Shown here: one piece after another, positions 38,401 through 49,529 of the stretch
How the letters are laid out: the number at the start of each line of letters is the position of its first letter
Position numbering within the stretch: the stretch's first letter is position 1
Assembly (NCBI GenBank): GCA_033675545.1
Contig: JAWDGP010005685.1
Coordinates: 158,501-222,500, forward strand
Reading direction: 5' to 3'
DNA from: Elysia crispata
Taxonomy: Eukaryota > Mollusca > Gastropoda > Plakobranchidae
Length of the DNA stretch: 64,000 bases
Notes under the pieces: model-generated
Databases searched by the model: none
Seen by the model: the letters and a program-made list of their open reading frames with translations, nothing else
What the model was told of the DNA's origin: nothing
Program-made: the position numbers and the translations under genes

Positions 38401-41400
38401 GCAAAATACAATTGATGAATTGCATTGATCAATTTTAAACTGACTTGGCAGTGTGCTAATTCTTTTTTGCTTCTATTTCTCTTCTGTCAGCTTTTCCAAA
38501 TCACTGCTTTTCATGGAAACTTGGGAACCTCCTTGCTACAAGCAACACAAATGCAATTAAAATGAGACTCCTGCTTTTGGAAAGCCTCATATCACTTACC
38601 ATAGTTGTTGCTTTCATAAAACTGTAATTCATTGTTCACATTTCTGACACATATGCCTTCGTCTGCACTCCACTCTGGGTTCCTTTATGAAAAAGAAAAT
38701 GTCTTCAATAAGCAGGTAAAAACGGATTCAAAATGAAACAAATTGTAAACACAGTTAAAGAAAAGTCAATCAAAATAATTTCAGAGCTTTTTGAAAAAAA
38801 ATGAGAAGTTTTGATGACTAAATAATGACTAAATGGTGAAACAAATTTTCATGAATAATTGACTCGAATTTAATCTCAGCCTAAAAAGTTGAGAGAAATA
38901 TAGTTGATCTATAAAATATGCATGACCTTAGAATTTATTCTCATTTAAAAATTGACCAGAGAATAAGTATAATGAAGAGAAATATTACCAATTAATCTGC
39001 TTTTTCTGGATATAGGATTTCTTGATTTCACCAGTTTGTACATCAAAGATGTGGAGATTCGGCATTCCTGCACCTCCATCTCGATTAACTTGAGAAGAAT
39101 AAAGAATATTTCAGGATTTCTTAATTCAACATTACATGATATTAAAAAGTATATTTTACATTTTCTTTTTATTAAAAGAGCAAAAAAAACCCCCAAAGAT
39201 TAAGCCCTATAAAAGTGTCACAATCCATTTATAAAGGATTTATAAAATTAATTTTTTTTAACCACATACACACATGAAACATTTTATAGAAAAAATTTTG
39301 CATTTTTGGTCTGAATATTAGGAAAGCATGAAGAGATACTGGAAAATATCAATGCAATAAAATTTATAACAAACATTTTCCAAGCTCAATGAAATAAAAG
39401 AAAAATGTATTCCAGTCCTAATTACCCATATAATTGTTCCAAGAGGCCAATACCGAGCCTCTGGGGGAAAACTTGAGATCCACAAGCTTGGGAAGTCCCA
39501 GATCTTGGATGATTTCCATGGTTTTGGCATCCATGATATAAGCACTGCAGATGGTTAAATAATGGACAAGAAATAACTGAAAACATGAGACACGAGAGAT
39601 ACGGAAAAATGAGAAATGCAAAACATCATCATCTTTATACAACAAGATGCATCAATTTAAAAATAGAGTTTTAAAAAGGGAAAAAAATAATATATGAACT
39701 CCTCTTGAGCGATTAATTACAAAGGTAATTGATTTATTCAAACAGCCTTTACATATGTGTACCATAGCACAGTTCATAATTTTATACATTGAATTCAACA
39801 AAAATTAAAAAGTTATGGAGGTAGCTGGTTTTCTAAAATTCATTGTCTAACTATAAATAACTTAACAGGCAAACCCAGAAAAACAAAAAAAAAAACAAAG
39901 GGGAAAAAATTGAAATGTTATGTAAATAGCTTACCTGTCTGCATTGCACCAAGCAAACAGAGATCCATCATCAGAGAATGTCATAGACTTGCATGAATTA
40001 CTTTTATCTCTGCAAGAAATATGATCAGTATCAAAACCTCAAATCAAGAAATATGATCAGTATCAAAACCTCAATTTGAAAATGCTTTTCAGAATGTTAA
40101 TTAGTTATTTGACTTGCTTAAAATACCTTGCATCAAACCAACTAATCTCAGACCCGTGCTTGGGTTCATCAAACTACAAGTATTGGCAAATCCACTATAG
40201 AATGCTTTTCTGCTTAGAATTTTTGTACCTGAAATTCAATCAAAAGGTCCCCTGTCGGTAGTTAAATACTTTAAGTGTATAAGTGGTGGGCACCCGTCAT
40301 ACCATAGCATAATTACACGAAGGGTAGGGGAGAGCAAAGTCTTGATATACGGGGAGAAGATAAAAAAAAGAGAGGGGGAAGTGAGCAGGGAGCATCTGCA
40401 AATGTATGGGGAGATCATGATACAGGATCAAAGAGCCAAAGCAGCAGAAACTTGGGCAATGGTAGGAAGGGTAAAAAGTTAGTTGATAAAAACAAGGAAG
40501 ATAATTTTAAGACAATTTCACTTTGGTTGGTTACTTCCCTTGTGGTGCCTTATGTCATGGCTCCAACAAACTTTGCATTCAAGGACCAGTTAAAAATAAT
40601 CAAACTAGCTCGTTTGAGTCTGAGGTATACTGTATTGAACAACAGAAGCCAAATGCATTGTATAATAGCACTAAGTGGTTGGTTAATGGTGTGACAGATT
40701 TTTTTTAGCACATATAATCAATATACTCTAAAAACTCACTTCACTACGAAAACAGTAGTAATTACCATTGAAGCTGATGAGATAAGAACTTCACTAGATG
40801 TCAGAGAGTCTAAGAATGTATGTCTTTAGAAGCAAAGTTAGTGGAACAGAGTAGCAGTTTAGCGTGAAAGCAAAGAGAGTTGAAAATGTATCACAGGAAG
40901 GGTTTGGAGTGCACAAACAAGCCTTATGACCACCAAGTATCTAACCAGATACTAATGAGTACAGTATTCATAAATTTAAGTGGCTGATAAAGCCAGAAAA
41001 ATTTTTGTAAATTGGGAAATTAACCTGTACTTTATCTAAGTTTTAATAAGTGTAACCTGGACTTGCAAATAAAAATTGATCTAAGATCAAGCTTATTAAA
41101 AATTAAAATTAATTTTACTTTTGAAGTTTATTGATGATAAATTTTATTATCTTTCTTTTTCCATGTAATGGTTATGCCTTTACAATAATACAGCTTTATT
41201 CATAACTTTTAATTTTTGTTTATCATAACTTACATTTCTGCTATGGCATCAGAACTGTACTTGCTGCCATCAATGGCCCACAACCCTTGGGCACCACGCA
41301 CTAAAATAATAATAGAACAAAGAATTTTTTTAACATGGCATTTCGTACAATGCAGCTTAAAGCACCCAATATACAACATGCCCTTGTTGTTTGCCTGAAA

Positions 41401-42989
41401 TGGGGGGGGGGGGCTGTTAAAACTTTATAAATTTTTATTTTGCCATTGTTTTTAGGACAGACATGATTTGAACGACTAAATATAGGGTATATACATGAGA
41501 TAATAATCAACACAAATTATTTTTGAGAGGATTTAAAATCTAAAATAAAACTTGGCCTGAGCACTGATCTAAAAAAAAATCGTAGGGTGTTCTACATTTT
41601 CCTGGAAAAGAAGAATTTTTAGCCTACAGAAAGATTTAAGTACACAAAAACTTGTGCTGCATTTTCCTTTGACCATTCCAATTGCCACATGATGTTCTAC
41701 TTTCTCTCTTCTCATCACATGGTCAAAGGTTGCCTGGTGTTTACGCATTCTATTTATGAGTGACTTTGCTGTGACTGCTAGTTGAAATACTGTTTCGTTT
41801 TATTTCTTTGCAGTCCATGAGATTGGTAGCATTCTTTGTAGGAACCACTACATTTCTGTTGCCTCCAGTTTCTTTTGTAGCTGTTTTGAAATAATCCAGT
41901 CCTTGCATCTGTAAATCAGGATGGGTTCTTGTTTTTGTGTGGATGGAGATGTATTTACCTGACAGTACTGATTTCATTCTCAAGGAACTTTTTTTTTTTG
42001 CTTGCATTATTCTTGATGCAACTTCAGAGTTGCTGTGTCCATCACTTGATATTAAAGTACCCAAGTAATTGAATTGATTGTTTAGCTTCAGTTTATTACT
42101 GGAAATAAAAATGATGATATGTGGACACTCACTGTTTCCACTGACCAACATTACTTCTGTCTTCTACTTCTAGCAGTTCAATTCCAACCTTTTCTTTTTG
42201 CTTTAATCTTCAATAATTTCTAATATTCAGTGCAGGTCTTTTTTGTATCTGCTGCAGTTCACGCAGTGTCCTCATCTGTCACCAGTTGTTAACATTGTGC
42301 TGTCCTACTTATTTCTTCCCAGGCCTAAATTTTCATGATCTATAGGGGTGTGCTCAAGTAAAAAATATGGTAGGACTTTTAATTGGGTACATTGGTTCAA
42401 ATGTACTATTAAGATGTGATAAAGGATATGCACAAGTGTTTTCTTGTCATTGATAATTCATTGCTAGAAAATGATTTAAACATAAAAAAGACCAGGCCAA
42501 ATCTTTTTCTATGGTCCGATCAAACGAAAATCTCTTCTGTATTTTAGAAGTACTGTAACCATTCAACTTGTTCTCAAAATAGTCAACAGCAGTTCAAACG
42601 AACGATCCTCCGCATTAACTTTTTGTGCGATAAGTTTACTTGATTTACATTAAAAAAAAAATTCTCGTCTCTAAATGTTAATCTTGAGTCCACATTCACA
42701 ACATTCAGTTTCAATCGGGCTCCACACCTCACTTGTATTGGCCTGCATTTACCCTGTTTAACAACCAGTTACCGGTAAGTTAAACATGTTTCCAAATTCA
42801 GGCGCAAAGAACTTTTTGCTCTCCAAGACACTTGATAATCAAAAATAAAGCAGCAAATGCAGATAAGAAAATTTACAATTTTTCTTAATTCTCCATAAAC
42901 AGCTGTTGAAACAAAAATAAAAATAAAAAATAAAAAACCCCGAAAACGTGACGCTTGCAGACACACTTACTGAACACGGGCGCCGCCAT
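29495..42989 (-). CDS. EIF2A: EIF2A, eukaryotic translation initiation factor 2A (17 exons, 576 aa)
   Basis: EIF2A is the single-chain cytoplasmic factor that delivers initiator tRNA to 40S subunits on certain or stress-translated mRNAs. Exons (complement): 42971-42989, 41234-41300, 39935-40009, 39426-39544, 38989-39088, 38600-38682, 38032-38132, 37469-37586, 36572-36682, 35874-35942, 34634-34735, 33894-34068, 32220-32386, 31252-31427, 30466-30588, 29859-29924, 29495-29554. They total 1731 nt in phase (human 585 residues). Residues 1 to about 430 form the WD-type beta-propeller: LFAWCNAD, LKFSPRGSVLASW, PNLHIFDVQTG, NKLHLQKV, AAYVPGSK, SFFKADRINFFWNK, LAGFGNLAGNLEFWDLK, FEWCPDGQHLLT, APRLRV. 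The conserved AYRPP motif is at 440-444, a Lys-rich stretch follows, and the helical C-terminus (GDPEKDKKLRNLRK ... LLEEIKSLEI) binds ribosome and partners in the family. ATG lies in AAGATGGCGGC. Introns 10 and 11 are U12-type. Identity is secure. Confidence 0.97.
34069..34633 (-). other. U12-type AT-AC intron (EIF2A intron 11)
   Basis: The exon ends GGAACGG and the intron begins ATATCCTTT, the exact AT-AC U12 donor. It ends TCCTTAAACTAGCATCAC before TGCTCTGCC, with the branch-like TCCTTAA about 11 bases from the AC end. This joins GTVLCLAGFGN in phase 1 and keeps exactly 12 residues between GPRN and LAGFGN, as in human EIF2A. No GT-AG pair found here preserves that spacing. Confidence 0.92.
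34736..35873 (-). other. U12-type GT-AG intron (EIF2A intron 10)
   Basis: On the minus strand the intron begins GTATCCTTT right after ...CATGGTT, the exact U12 5' splice-site consensus. It ends ATTCCTTAAATTATGGTCAG, where TTCCTTAA matches the U12 branch site and lies 11 bases before the acceptor. The splice gives HGYMPAKSTIYNLK, aligning without gaps to human YGFMPAKATIFNLK. The nearest GT three bases upstream (gttgta) would give HDMPAK, one residue short of the human alignment. A pogo-like MITE is inserted in this intron. Confidence 0.93.
35295..35792. mobile_element. Pogo/Tigger-like MITE inside EIF2A intron 10
   Basis: The left end CAGTCGAGTCTGGTTACTTC and the right end (reverse complement CAGTCAAGTCCTAGTAATTC) form imperfect terminal inverted repeats of about 25 bases, both continuing to TTCGAA, with TA on each side. 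Internal sequence has TTTGAATTATC strings near both ends and no open frame. CAGT ends, a TTCGAA core and TA target sites suit non-autonomous pogo/Tigger elements. Confidence 0.85.
37240..37375. repeat. Compound AAT/ACT microsatellite
   Basis: Trinucleotide runs of aat, gat, act and aac in EIF2A intron 8, imperfect but continuous over about 130 bases. Confidence 0.9.
41660..42190 (-). pseudogene. LINE (non-LTR retrotransposon) remnant, reverse transcriptase C-terminal part
   Basis: Minus-strand frames with several shifts and stops read TEVMLVSG, FNYLGTLISSDG, KKLEATEMWWF, RMLPISWT and later HVMRREKVEHHV. This is the usual order at the C-terminal side of LINE ORF2 reverse transcriptases. The same peptides recur in the pieces at 46630 and 53320, so all belong to one family. 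I cannot assign the clade. It lies in EIF2A intron 1, in the same orientation as the gene. Confidence 0.85.
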
Positions 42990-42992
42990 CTT
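42978..42992 (-). promoter_or_regulatory. YY1-like AAGATGGCGGC motif at the EIF2A start codon
   Basis: The EIF2A initiation codon lies in TCAAGATGGCGGCGCC, a full match to the YY1 core AAnATGGCGGC. YY1 sites covering the ATG of housekeeping genes are known in animals. Occupancy here is inferred only. Confidence 0.5.
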
Positions 42993-43759
42993 GATACGAA
43001 AATCTGAACTTCTGTGTAAATGACATTAAATGGGCGGAAGCAGTTTTGATTTAGAGTGTGAATGTTGTTACAAAGGTGTTTTTTTCTTTTTTACGCTCTA
43101 CAGTTTTGGGTTCTGCCAAGACTTTTGTAAAACGATTGTCTGACATATTTGTCGAATCTTCAAACAAATGCATATTTCAATCATTTTTTAACAATATTTT
43201 GAATTTACGCCGCGAGAAAAAACCTAAAAAGCAACGGATACTTCACTAATAAACTGCACATATCGATCTTTGATGAATGGTCGCCCACTTTCTTCTTTCC
43301 TTTTTCAACAAAAGAGCTCTTCCTAGCGGCTGGTTAACGTCAGGCAAAGTCATCAATAAAAAAAAAACAAAACAAACAACAACAACAACAAAAATAAAAA
43401 AAAAAACCAACTAACAAACACGCAAGCCTATGATTAAACTAGTAAGGATGCAAAAAGGGGAAAGACTAATTGTCTAAACAAGAGTAAAATATGCCTCTTT
43501 TCTTACATTTGTCAGTACCGCCATATCTTTTACCTGTGGCAGTAAACGCTACTTATTCCAATACAGATCAACCTTTCATAATTGACTCCATTGGTATACA
43601 TGTATTACATTGCATCATGAAGATTTAACAAGTTGATGAGAACGACGATAGAAGGAAAACGAAAAGAAAGCGGTCATTAAATATTTTGCCCGTGAGGATC
43701 AGAGGCGGTACATGGTGACAGACGCACTATTTAGAGTCAATGCATTGTCTGCAAAGGAC

Positions 43760-43766
43760 AGTAGTT

Positions 43767-43841
<75 letters not shown>

Positions 43842-44285
43842 CAGCAGCAGTAGTAGTAGAACTAGAAGTACCTACCTTTTGGAGCTGCACTCCACTTATT
43901 TTTTTTTTTAACAGTGCTTCTCAATTATTCACAAAGCTCTACTGCGACATTCAATTTAGTTGATAGTAGTAGTAATAGTAGCAGTAGTTGTGAAACACCG
44001 TAAACACCCCCACCAAAAAAAAAAAAAAAAGATAGAGTACAGCTCCAAAAGGTACAAAACAATACGTGAGCTTTCGGCTTTACGCCTATTTTTTTTTTTT
44101 TTAAAACAGTGCTTCACAACTATTCACAAAGTTTCACTGCGACATTCAATTAAGTAGTAGCAGTAGTAGGAGTAGTAGGTCAATTAAATTGAATGTCGCA
44201 GGGGAGCTTTGTTTTGTTTTGTTTTGTACCTTTTGGAGCTGCACTCTACCTATTTTTTTATGGTGCTTCACAACTAGTAGGAGTT

Positions 44286-44382
<97 letters not shown>

Positions 44383-44425
44383 GGGGAGAAGGAGGAGGAG
44401 GAGGAGGGGAAGGAGTAAGAGCAGA
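43760..44425. repeat. TAG-repeat arrays within a mosaic of direct and inverted modules
   Basis: Two (TAG)n arrays, about 43768-43860 and 44283-44385, are bordered by copies of one module: TTTTGGAGCTGCACTC, a T run, AGTGCTTCACAACTATTCAC, then CTGCGACATTCAATT. Direct copies start near 43878, 44090 and 44228; inverted pieces lie at about 44033-44068 (CTCCAAAAGGTACAAAAC) and 44177-44212 (TTGAATGTCGCAG). The translated Val, Ser, Thr, Leu or Tyr runs are artefacts of the triplet repeat. Confidence 0.92.
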
Positions 44426-45254
44426 TGATTCTTGTGGATATAATGGTCTGATGTGAATAAACAAGAGGACCTATAACTAAGTATAACACAAACGGAACAT
44501 GATGAAATAAACCAGCGTGAAAGATGGGAGAACAGATGTCGCAAGAATTCCTAAACTTAAAGAATAAAGGCAGAGTTCTTTTTCAAGGTGTAAAAATCAG
44601 GGTTGGACTGATGCTTGTAGGGTGGCAAACCTTTTCTTTATTTTAAAGGCACATCAATTATTGAAAAACTCTTATCCTTAAATACATTAAGATAATATCC
44701 TAAGTTTGTGGTGATTTCCATCTTTTTTTTATCAATATTTGATCTGAGTAACATAATTGAGCTTATTTGATTTCCCTCTCAAATTTATCTCCACAAACAA
44801 TTAATTTTTGTGTTCTTTCATATCTTCATAAAAAATTTTTCTTTAAACAGAACTTGTAATCTTGCTATAATCAAGCATTGAGCACTAACATTAGTGAGAA
44901 TGAAATTATATATTGTTGTCATAATTATCTATTTGTCACCTAATCACTTTCTTACTGTCAAATGAATATCACACATATTAATATTGAAAATTTGTAAACA
45001 GGTGTAAATTTTGTTGAGGATTACGTTTATATGTTTTATGCAAATTATCTTCTCTAAATAAAGCCATCGCTTTGCATTCAGCTTTAAGAATTAAATATTG
45101 CCAATTTTGGATCTTCTTTTTTGTGCCACTCCACGTGTCAAGTGGACTTAAATTTTTGTTATTCTTATTCTCAATTGTAAGAGGGTCAGTCCACTGTGAA
45201 TGCAGATAATAAAGCTTACTTTGTTTAGAAATACAAAATACTTGCATTAATATA

Positions 45255-45713
45255 CAGTGGATAACTCAAAAACCAAAGTCTGATTATTTGAATTTCTCAT
45301 AAACTGAATTTTGCAAGATGATATTTTTTTTTTTTTACTCTTTGGCTTTGTTCAAATCAAACTCTTATTTCGAAGTATTTCTGATTTGATTCTCTTAATT
45401 CGAAGTCCATACCACCTCATAAGGTAAGACAAAAATCCTACATGCATCTCTCAAGCAGCAAGCAATGCCAATCACTGCCCAGGAAAGGCTGATCAGTGCG
45501 CTAACAAATCAAGAAGAGAGCAGATGCATTAACAATTAAGTGCCAGTAGCAAATCTGTACTGATACTGATAGCAACGTGGGATGGGGGGAAGGCTCAGAA
45601 CACACTCACTCAATGAGTCTTAGACTCTGTTATACCCATTTTTGTAATTCAAATACTCTTAATTCGAAGATCTAATCCATTCCAATACAATTCGAATTAT
45701 GAGGTTTCTTCTG
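45255..45713. mobile_element. Pogo/Tigger-like MITE, copy 2
   Basis: Begins CAGTGGATAACTC after TA and ends GAGGTTTCTTCTG before TA. Terminal inverted repeats are imperfect. The interior shares long blocks (for example TTGTTAGCGCACTGATCAGC on the other strand, CTTCGAATTAAGAGAAT) with the element at 46764-47174 in opposite orientation. No coding capacity. Confidence 0.85.
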
Positions 45714-46629
45714 TACATAAATGAAAGACAGGAACAGATAAGTGCTACTGAATGAAGGATATCAATTTCAGACATGATTACAAGAAAAGAAATTCATAGC
45801 AGCCGATCTATACAATGAAAGTGTGACAAATTTGCGAATTCTTTTCCAAAATCTAAACAATTTTCTGACTAAAAGCTTAATGCTAGTGAGAAAAAAAAAC
45901 AGCCCACTACTAAGACATGATCTTGCTTAAAAAAACCCAAGATAAACTGATTGGTGTGATAGAGAAAACCGTGAACATTTTTTATCTAATACCTAAAAAA
46001 TCTGCAGTGTCTCTCAGGCATTTAACCTTTAATGAGATCTCTTTCATCTCTGGCAGATTCATGAGATCCCTTCCCCATCTCCGATATTATATTCTCATAT
46101 ATAATAAATATGTATCTCCAGTTGTAGAAAAAGGTATACTGTCAAAAATCAATTAATTGCCAAGGCGTTCACAATCACACGCTCATTTTGATACATGTAC
46201 AATGTATACATTTGTTCATGAAGTATGTAGACGTACAGCTATATACCTTATACTTACAATGGAGCCAGCAAGAGGTCATACTCTGAATCAATTTAAGCTT
46301 TGTTGATAGACCCAATTTTATTTCTTTCTTCTTATTCATTTCAAATTATCAATTGTGTTACCTCCTCAACAATTCCTAAAATCCATCCCAAATGATTAAG
46401 TTATGAACAATTTGATGGAAAAGTGAGGAGAATTTTTACTAATTCTACCTCTGCAAAAACAAAAATTAGACTGATTACAGATAATCTACAAATTACTGCT
46501 GCAGAGCTGGAATGCAATCCGCATTATTTACATAAATTTTATGACAAGTATTCTGTATTCAGACAGCCTTTGCACAAGACCCAGTCATGGTAGATGGTAC
46601 TAAAATACATACACTTGATATTATTTAAA

Positions 46630-47400
46630 ACAGTACAAAAGAAACTGGAGGCAGCAGAAATGTGGTTCATATGAAGAATGCTATGAATCTCATGGACTTC
46701 AAAGAAATCAAACGAAACAGTGTTACGTAAAGCTGACACAAAAGATCACTTATAAATAAAGTACTGTGGACACCTCATAATTCAAACTCATGACTAAATC
46801 TAAATCAATGCCTCAATGACTTCGTGTACTGTATATGCAACAAGCAGCTCTCCCCTTCCCCTGTACCACATTGCTGCCAGTATCAGTATTATTAGTTAGG
46901 GCATCAACTCCCTTCTCATTTTGTTAGCGCACTGATCAGCCTTTCTTGTGCAGTGATTAGTATTACTTGCTGCTTGAGAGATGCATGCAGTACTTTTGAA
47001 ATACCTTATGGCGTGGTATTGACTTCGAATTAAGAGAATTGAACCAGAAAAACTTTGAAAGATGAATCCAATTTCAACAAAGTTAAAGAGAAAAAAAATA
47101 TATCCTATCCTTTTGTGAAATTTGGTTTATGGGAAATTTGAATAATCAGACTTTACTTTTTTAGGTTTCCACTGTATGCAAATGCCAGGCAACTTTTGGC
47201 CATGCGATGAAAAGAGAAAAACTAAAACCGGAACATTTTGTGACAACTGGAATGATCGAAGAGAAACAGCATGAAAAGATATTGGATGGTTTAAAAAAGA
47301 GGCTCAAAGCAGGAAGAGTGACAGATGCACTGAAAGCGACAAGGGATAGAGATGCATGGAAGGTCATAGTTTCCTACGCTAGAGAGCATGACACCTGATT
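46630..47400 (+). pseudogene. LINE remnant, C-terminal end, split by a MITE
   Basis: The left part (about 46640-46750) reads KKLEAAEMWF and SWTSKKSNETVL. The right part (about 47177-47397) reads ATFGHAMKREKLKPEHFV, then ILDGLKKRLKAGRVTDALKA and DRDAWKVIV, ending EHDT and a stop. This is the normal C-terminus of the same LINE family seen at 41660-42190. The right part is open for 63 codons, so this copy is less decayed. Confidence 0.88.
46764..47174. mobile_element. Pogo/Tigger-like MITE, copy 3, inserted in a LINE
   Basis: Bounded by TA; its ends CTGTGGACACCTC and GGTTTCCACTG are inverted repeats with few mismatches. It is an inverted relative of the 45255-45713 element. LINE coding similarity stops just before it and resumes just after, which shows it is younger than the LINE piece. 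Confidence 0.85.
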
Positions 47401-49529
47401 GATTAATTGAAGTGTATAAAGCTAATGCAACTTGCCCATTGCCAATTGGGACAGTGCTAGTGGCGCAACCACCTTTACAAAGTTTGACCAAGATCATGGC
47501 TGAGGCACACCATTAGCCCCTCAGCAACAAACATTTGAACCGGCTGCAGGTTGCTGTTGTACCCATCCAGACCTTTAAGACCCGCAATTCAATATTACAT
47601 TTTGTGTGGTGCAAAACAATCCACTCCTGATACCCTGTTCCTCTGATCTAATAATATTTCATAGATTCACTGCTGTCATAATACTAAGGATGTCAGAGTA
47701 CAACTGTTTTAAATTTTGTATGCAATCATCTTTTTCAAGAACAATCGCTTAGCTTTTATTAAATACTTTTAGACAAATTATTTTTAGTATGAAAAGCAAG
47801 TCTTTAGACCATTTATTGTTGTTAATAATCTCTCAAAAAGGTAATCTTGATTTTTGAAAAAGAATTCTCTACATCATGTGAAAAGAAAGCTCCATGAGCA
47901 ACAGACGCAAATAAAAACTGCGGCTATACCAATCCAGTTTGACCCTCATCTATTTGGGCTTATTTTTTATGCTTATGATAACCAGAAAACATTATACATA
48001 TAATTTTTACATTAAGTATGTACATATCACTATAAGTTTATAACAAAAAAGATGTGCAGAGTATGTCTGTTATTTATAGAAATTTATTTAAATAACTTTT
48101 TGATAAAAATATATGAAAAAGTAATTTTTCTTTTCATTTTACTGTCACCCAGCTTGCTGGCCTCTGGCTCACAAAACAAGAGAGCTTGCAATCAAAATCG
48201 ATCTTATTAAGAAAGCAAAGGAGATTTGAAGACTATGAGAGATAACATATATTTTAAACAAAATAAAAGCAGAAAAAATGTGTATTTGTAACTCTTGGTT
48301 AACAACTTGTGAAGAAAAAAAAACCCCTTGAACTATAACTATAAAGTAAAAAAAACACAAAACTGAACAAAATATCTTCAACCAATGCAACTTAAAACTG
48401 CAAATACTTACTTATTAGTATTAATTTGGATAACAAAAATGAGATATAATCAATTTTCTTTAATCATTTCTAAGTTTAAATTGAGCACTTCCTGTACTTA
48501 AGTTCAAACTGATAAATAAATAATTAAATCAAACACCATGGCTTTCTTTATATGAGATGTATGAGATAAAATTGGTTATAGGACTAGTAACCAAAACATT
48601 TTCAGAACCATGTCTTATAAATACATCAAATCCATAATATACATTAAAGTAAAGCTTGAACACAAAAAGTATTATTAAAAGAGTGTGAAAAAATACATAT
48701 CAACTGTCACTGATATAGGAAATTAAATGTAAATGTAATAGAAATACCTATTTCACATACCAATATTTTAGGTATGTATTTTGCATCAAAGCTTTAAGTT
48801 AAAGTCAGAGTAAAACATGAAATTATTTTATTGTTCATGTTTAAGTATGTCGTCAGATTGTAGGAGACAGAAGTTATCATCTAAGTCAAAAAAAAAAAAA
48901 CAATCACCGGCGAAGATCTGTGGCAAAGAAAAAAAAAGACAATTGTCCTTCACTGACCCCTTTTCAACAAGAAAATATTGAATATGTAATAATTATTTTT
49001 TCTTCCATCAGACTCTATTTATAAAGGATTTGAAAAGATGAATCTGGAAGTCTTGCCAAATTTAAGTTTATTTATTTTCCATACATGAATATAAGCTTTT
49101 CAACTAATTGACACTGAGTTAATTGGACTATGTGCTCCAGCTGTAATACAAGCTAGCTGTACACAAAGCCTTTACATTAGAGTAATCAAATGCAACTTGT
49201 CAAGGCAAATAATCTAACATCTGCTACAAATTATTGTCAACAATTTTTTTAATGCTAACTCCTATTACATTTCTTAATTTTCTATCCACTTCAATATGGA
49301 TGAAATATGATGAAAATGTTAAAATTAAATGAAAAAATGATATTACTTAGTAGCAGTTAAGTCGCATATAATCAATTCATACTTAAGAAAAAAATGTAGG
49401 ACTTTATGGCAATGTGATGTGCAGGTCAATCATGATGCTATTATTAACCTTGAGTCTATCATGGCTACAAGGAACCTTGCAACTGTGGCAATCAAGCTTT
49501 CAAGGAATCTGTGATCCTTCCATAAACAT

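Larger units (their letters stand above)
29555..42970 (-). other. Other introns of EIF2A
   Basis: Fourteen GT-AG U2-type introns besides introns 10 and 11. Notable contents: intron 1 (41301-42970) carries an antisense-to-plus LINE remnant and a G run near 41402; intron 2 (40010-41233) carries a 28-base tandem duplication at about 40012-40075 and otherwise unassigned sequence; intron 8 (36683-37468) carries an AAT/ACT microsatellite; intron 12 (32387-33893) is 1.5 kb with nothing recognised. No snoRNA with both convincing C and D boxes and a terminal stem was found by eye. Confidence 0.65.
42990..49529. other. Intergenic DNA between EIF2A and NUFIP1
   Basis: The EIF2A promoter side is at 42990 onward. 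A 63-codon open frame at 43058-43249 (plus) starts 69 bases from the EIF2A start but matches nothing I recognise. Then come TAG-repeat arrays (43760-44420), two inverted pogo-like MITEs, a split LINE fragment and, before NUFIP1, AT-rich DNA (47400-49500). TTTATTTATT at about 49067-49076 reads AATAAATAAA on the minus strand, about 455 bases past the NUFIP1 stop, and is a candidate poly(A) signal. Confidence 0.55.

Noticed and set aside
43058..43249. 63-codon open frame starting 69 bases from the EIF2A start, divergent
   Set aside because: Its position suggests a bidirectional promoter partner, but the peptide matches no family I know and has no clear continuation exon.
43699..44464. Poly-Val, poly-Ser, poly-Thr, poly-Leu and poly-Tyr frames
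   Set aside because: All are readings of TAG/CTA trinucleotide arrays in different frames and are not genes.
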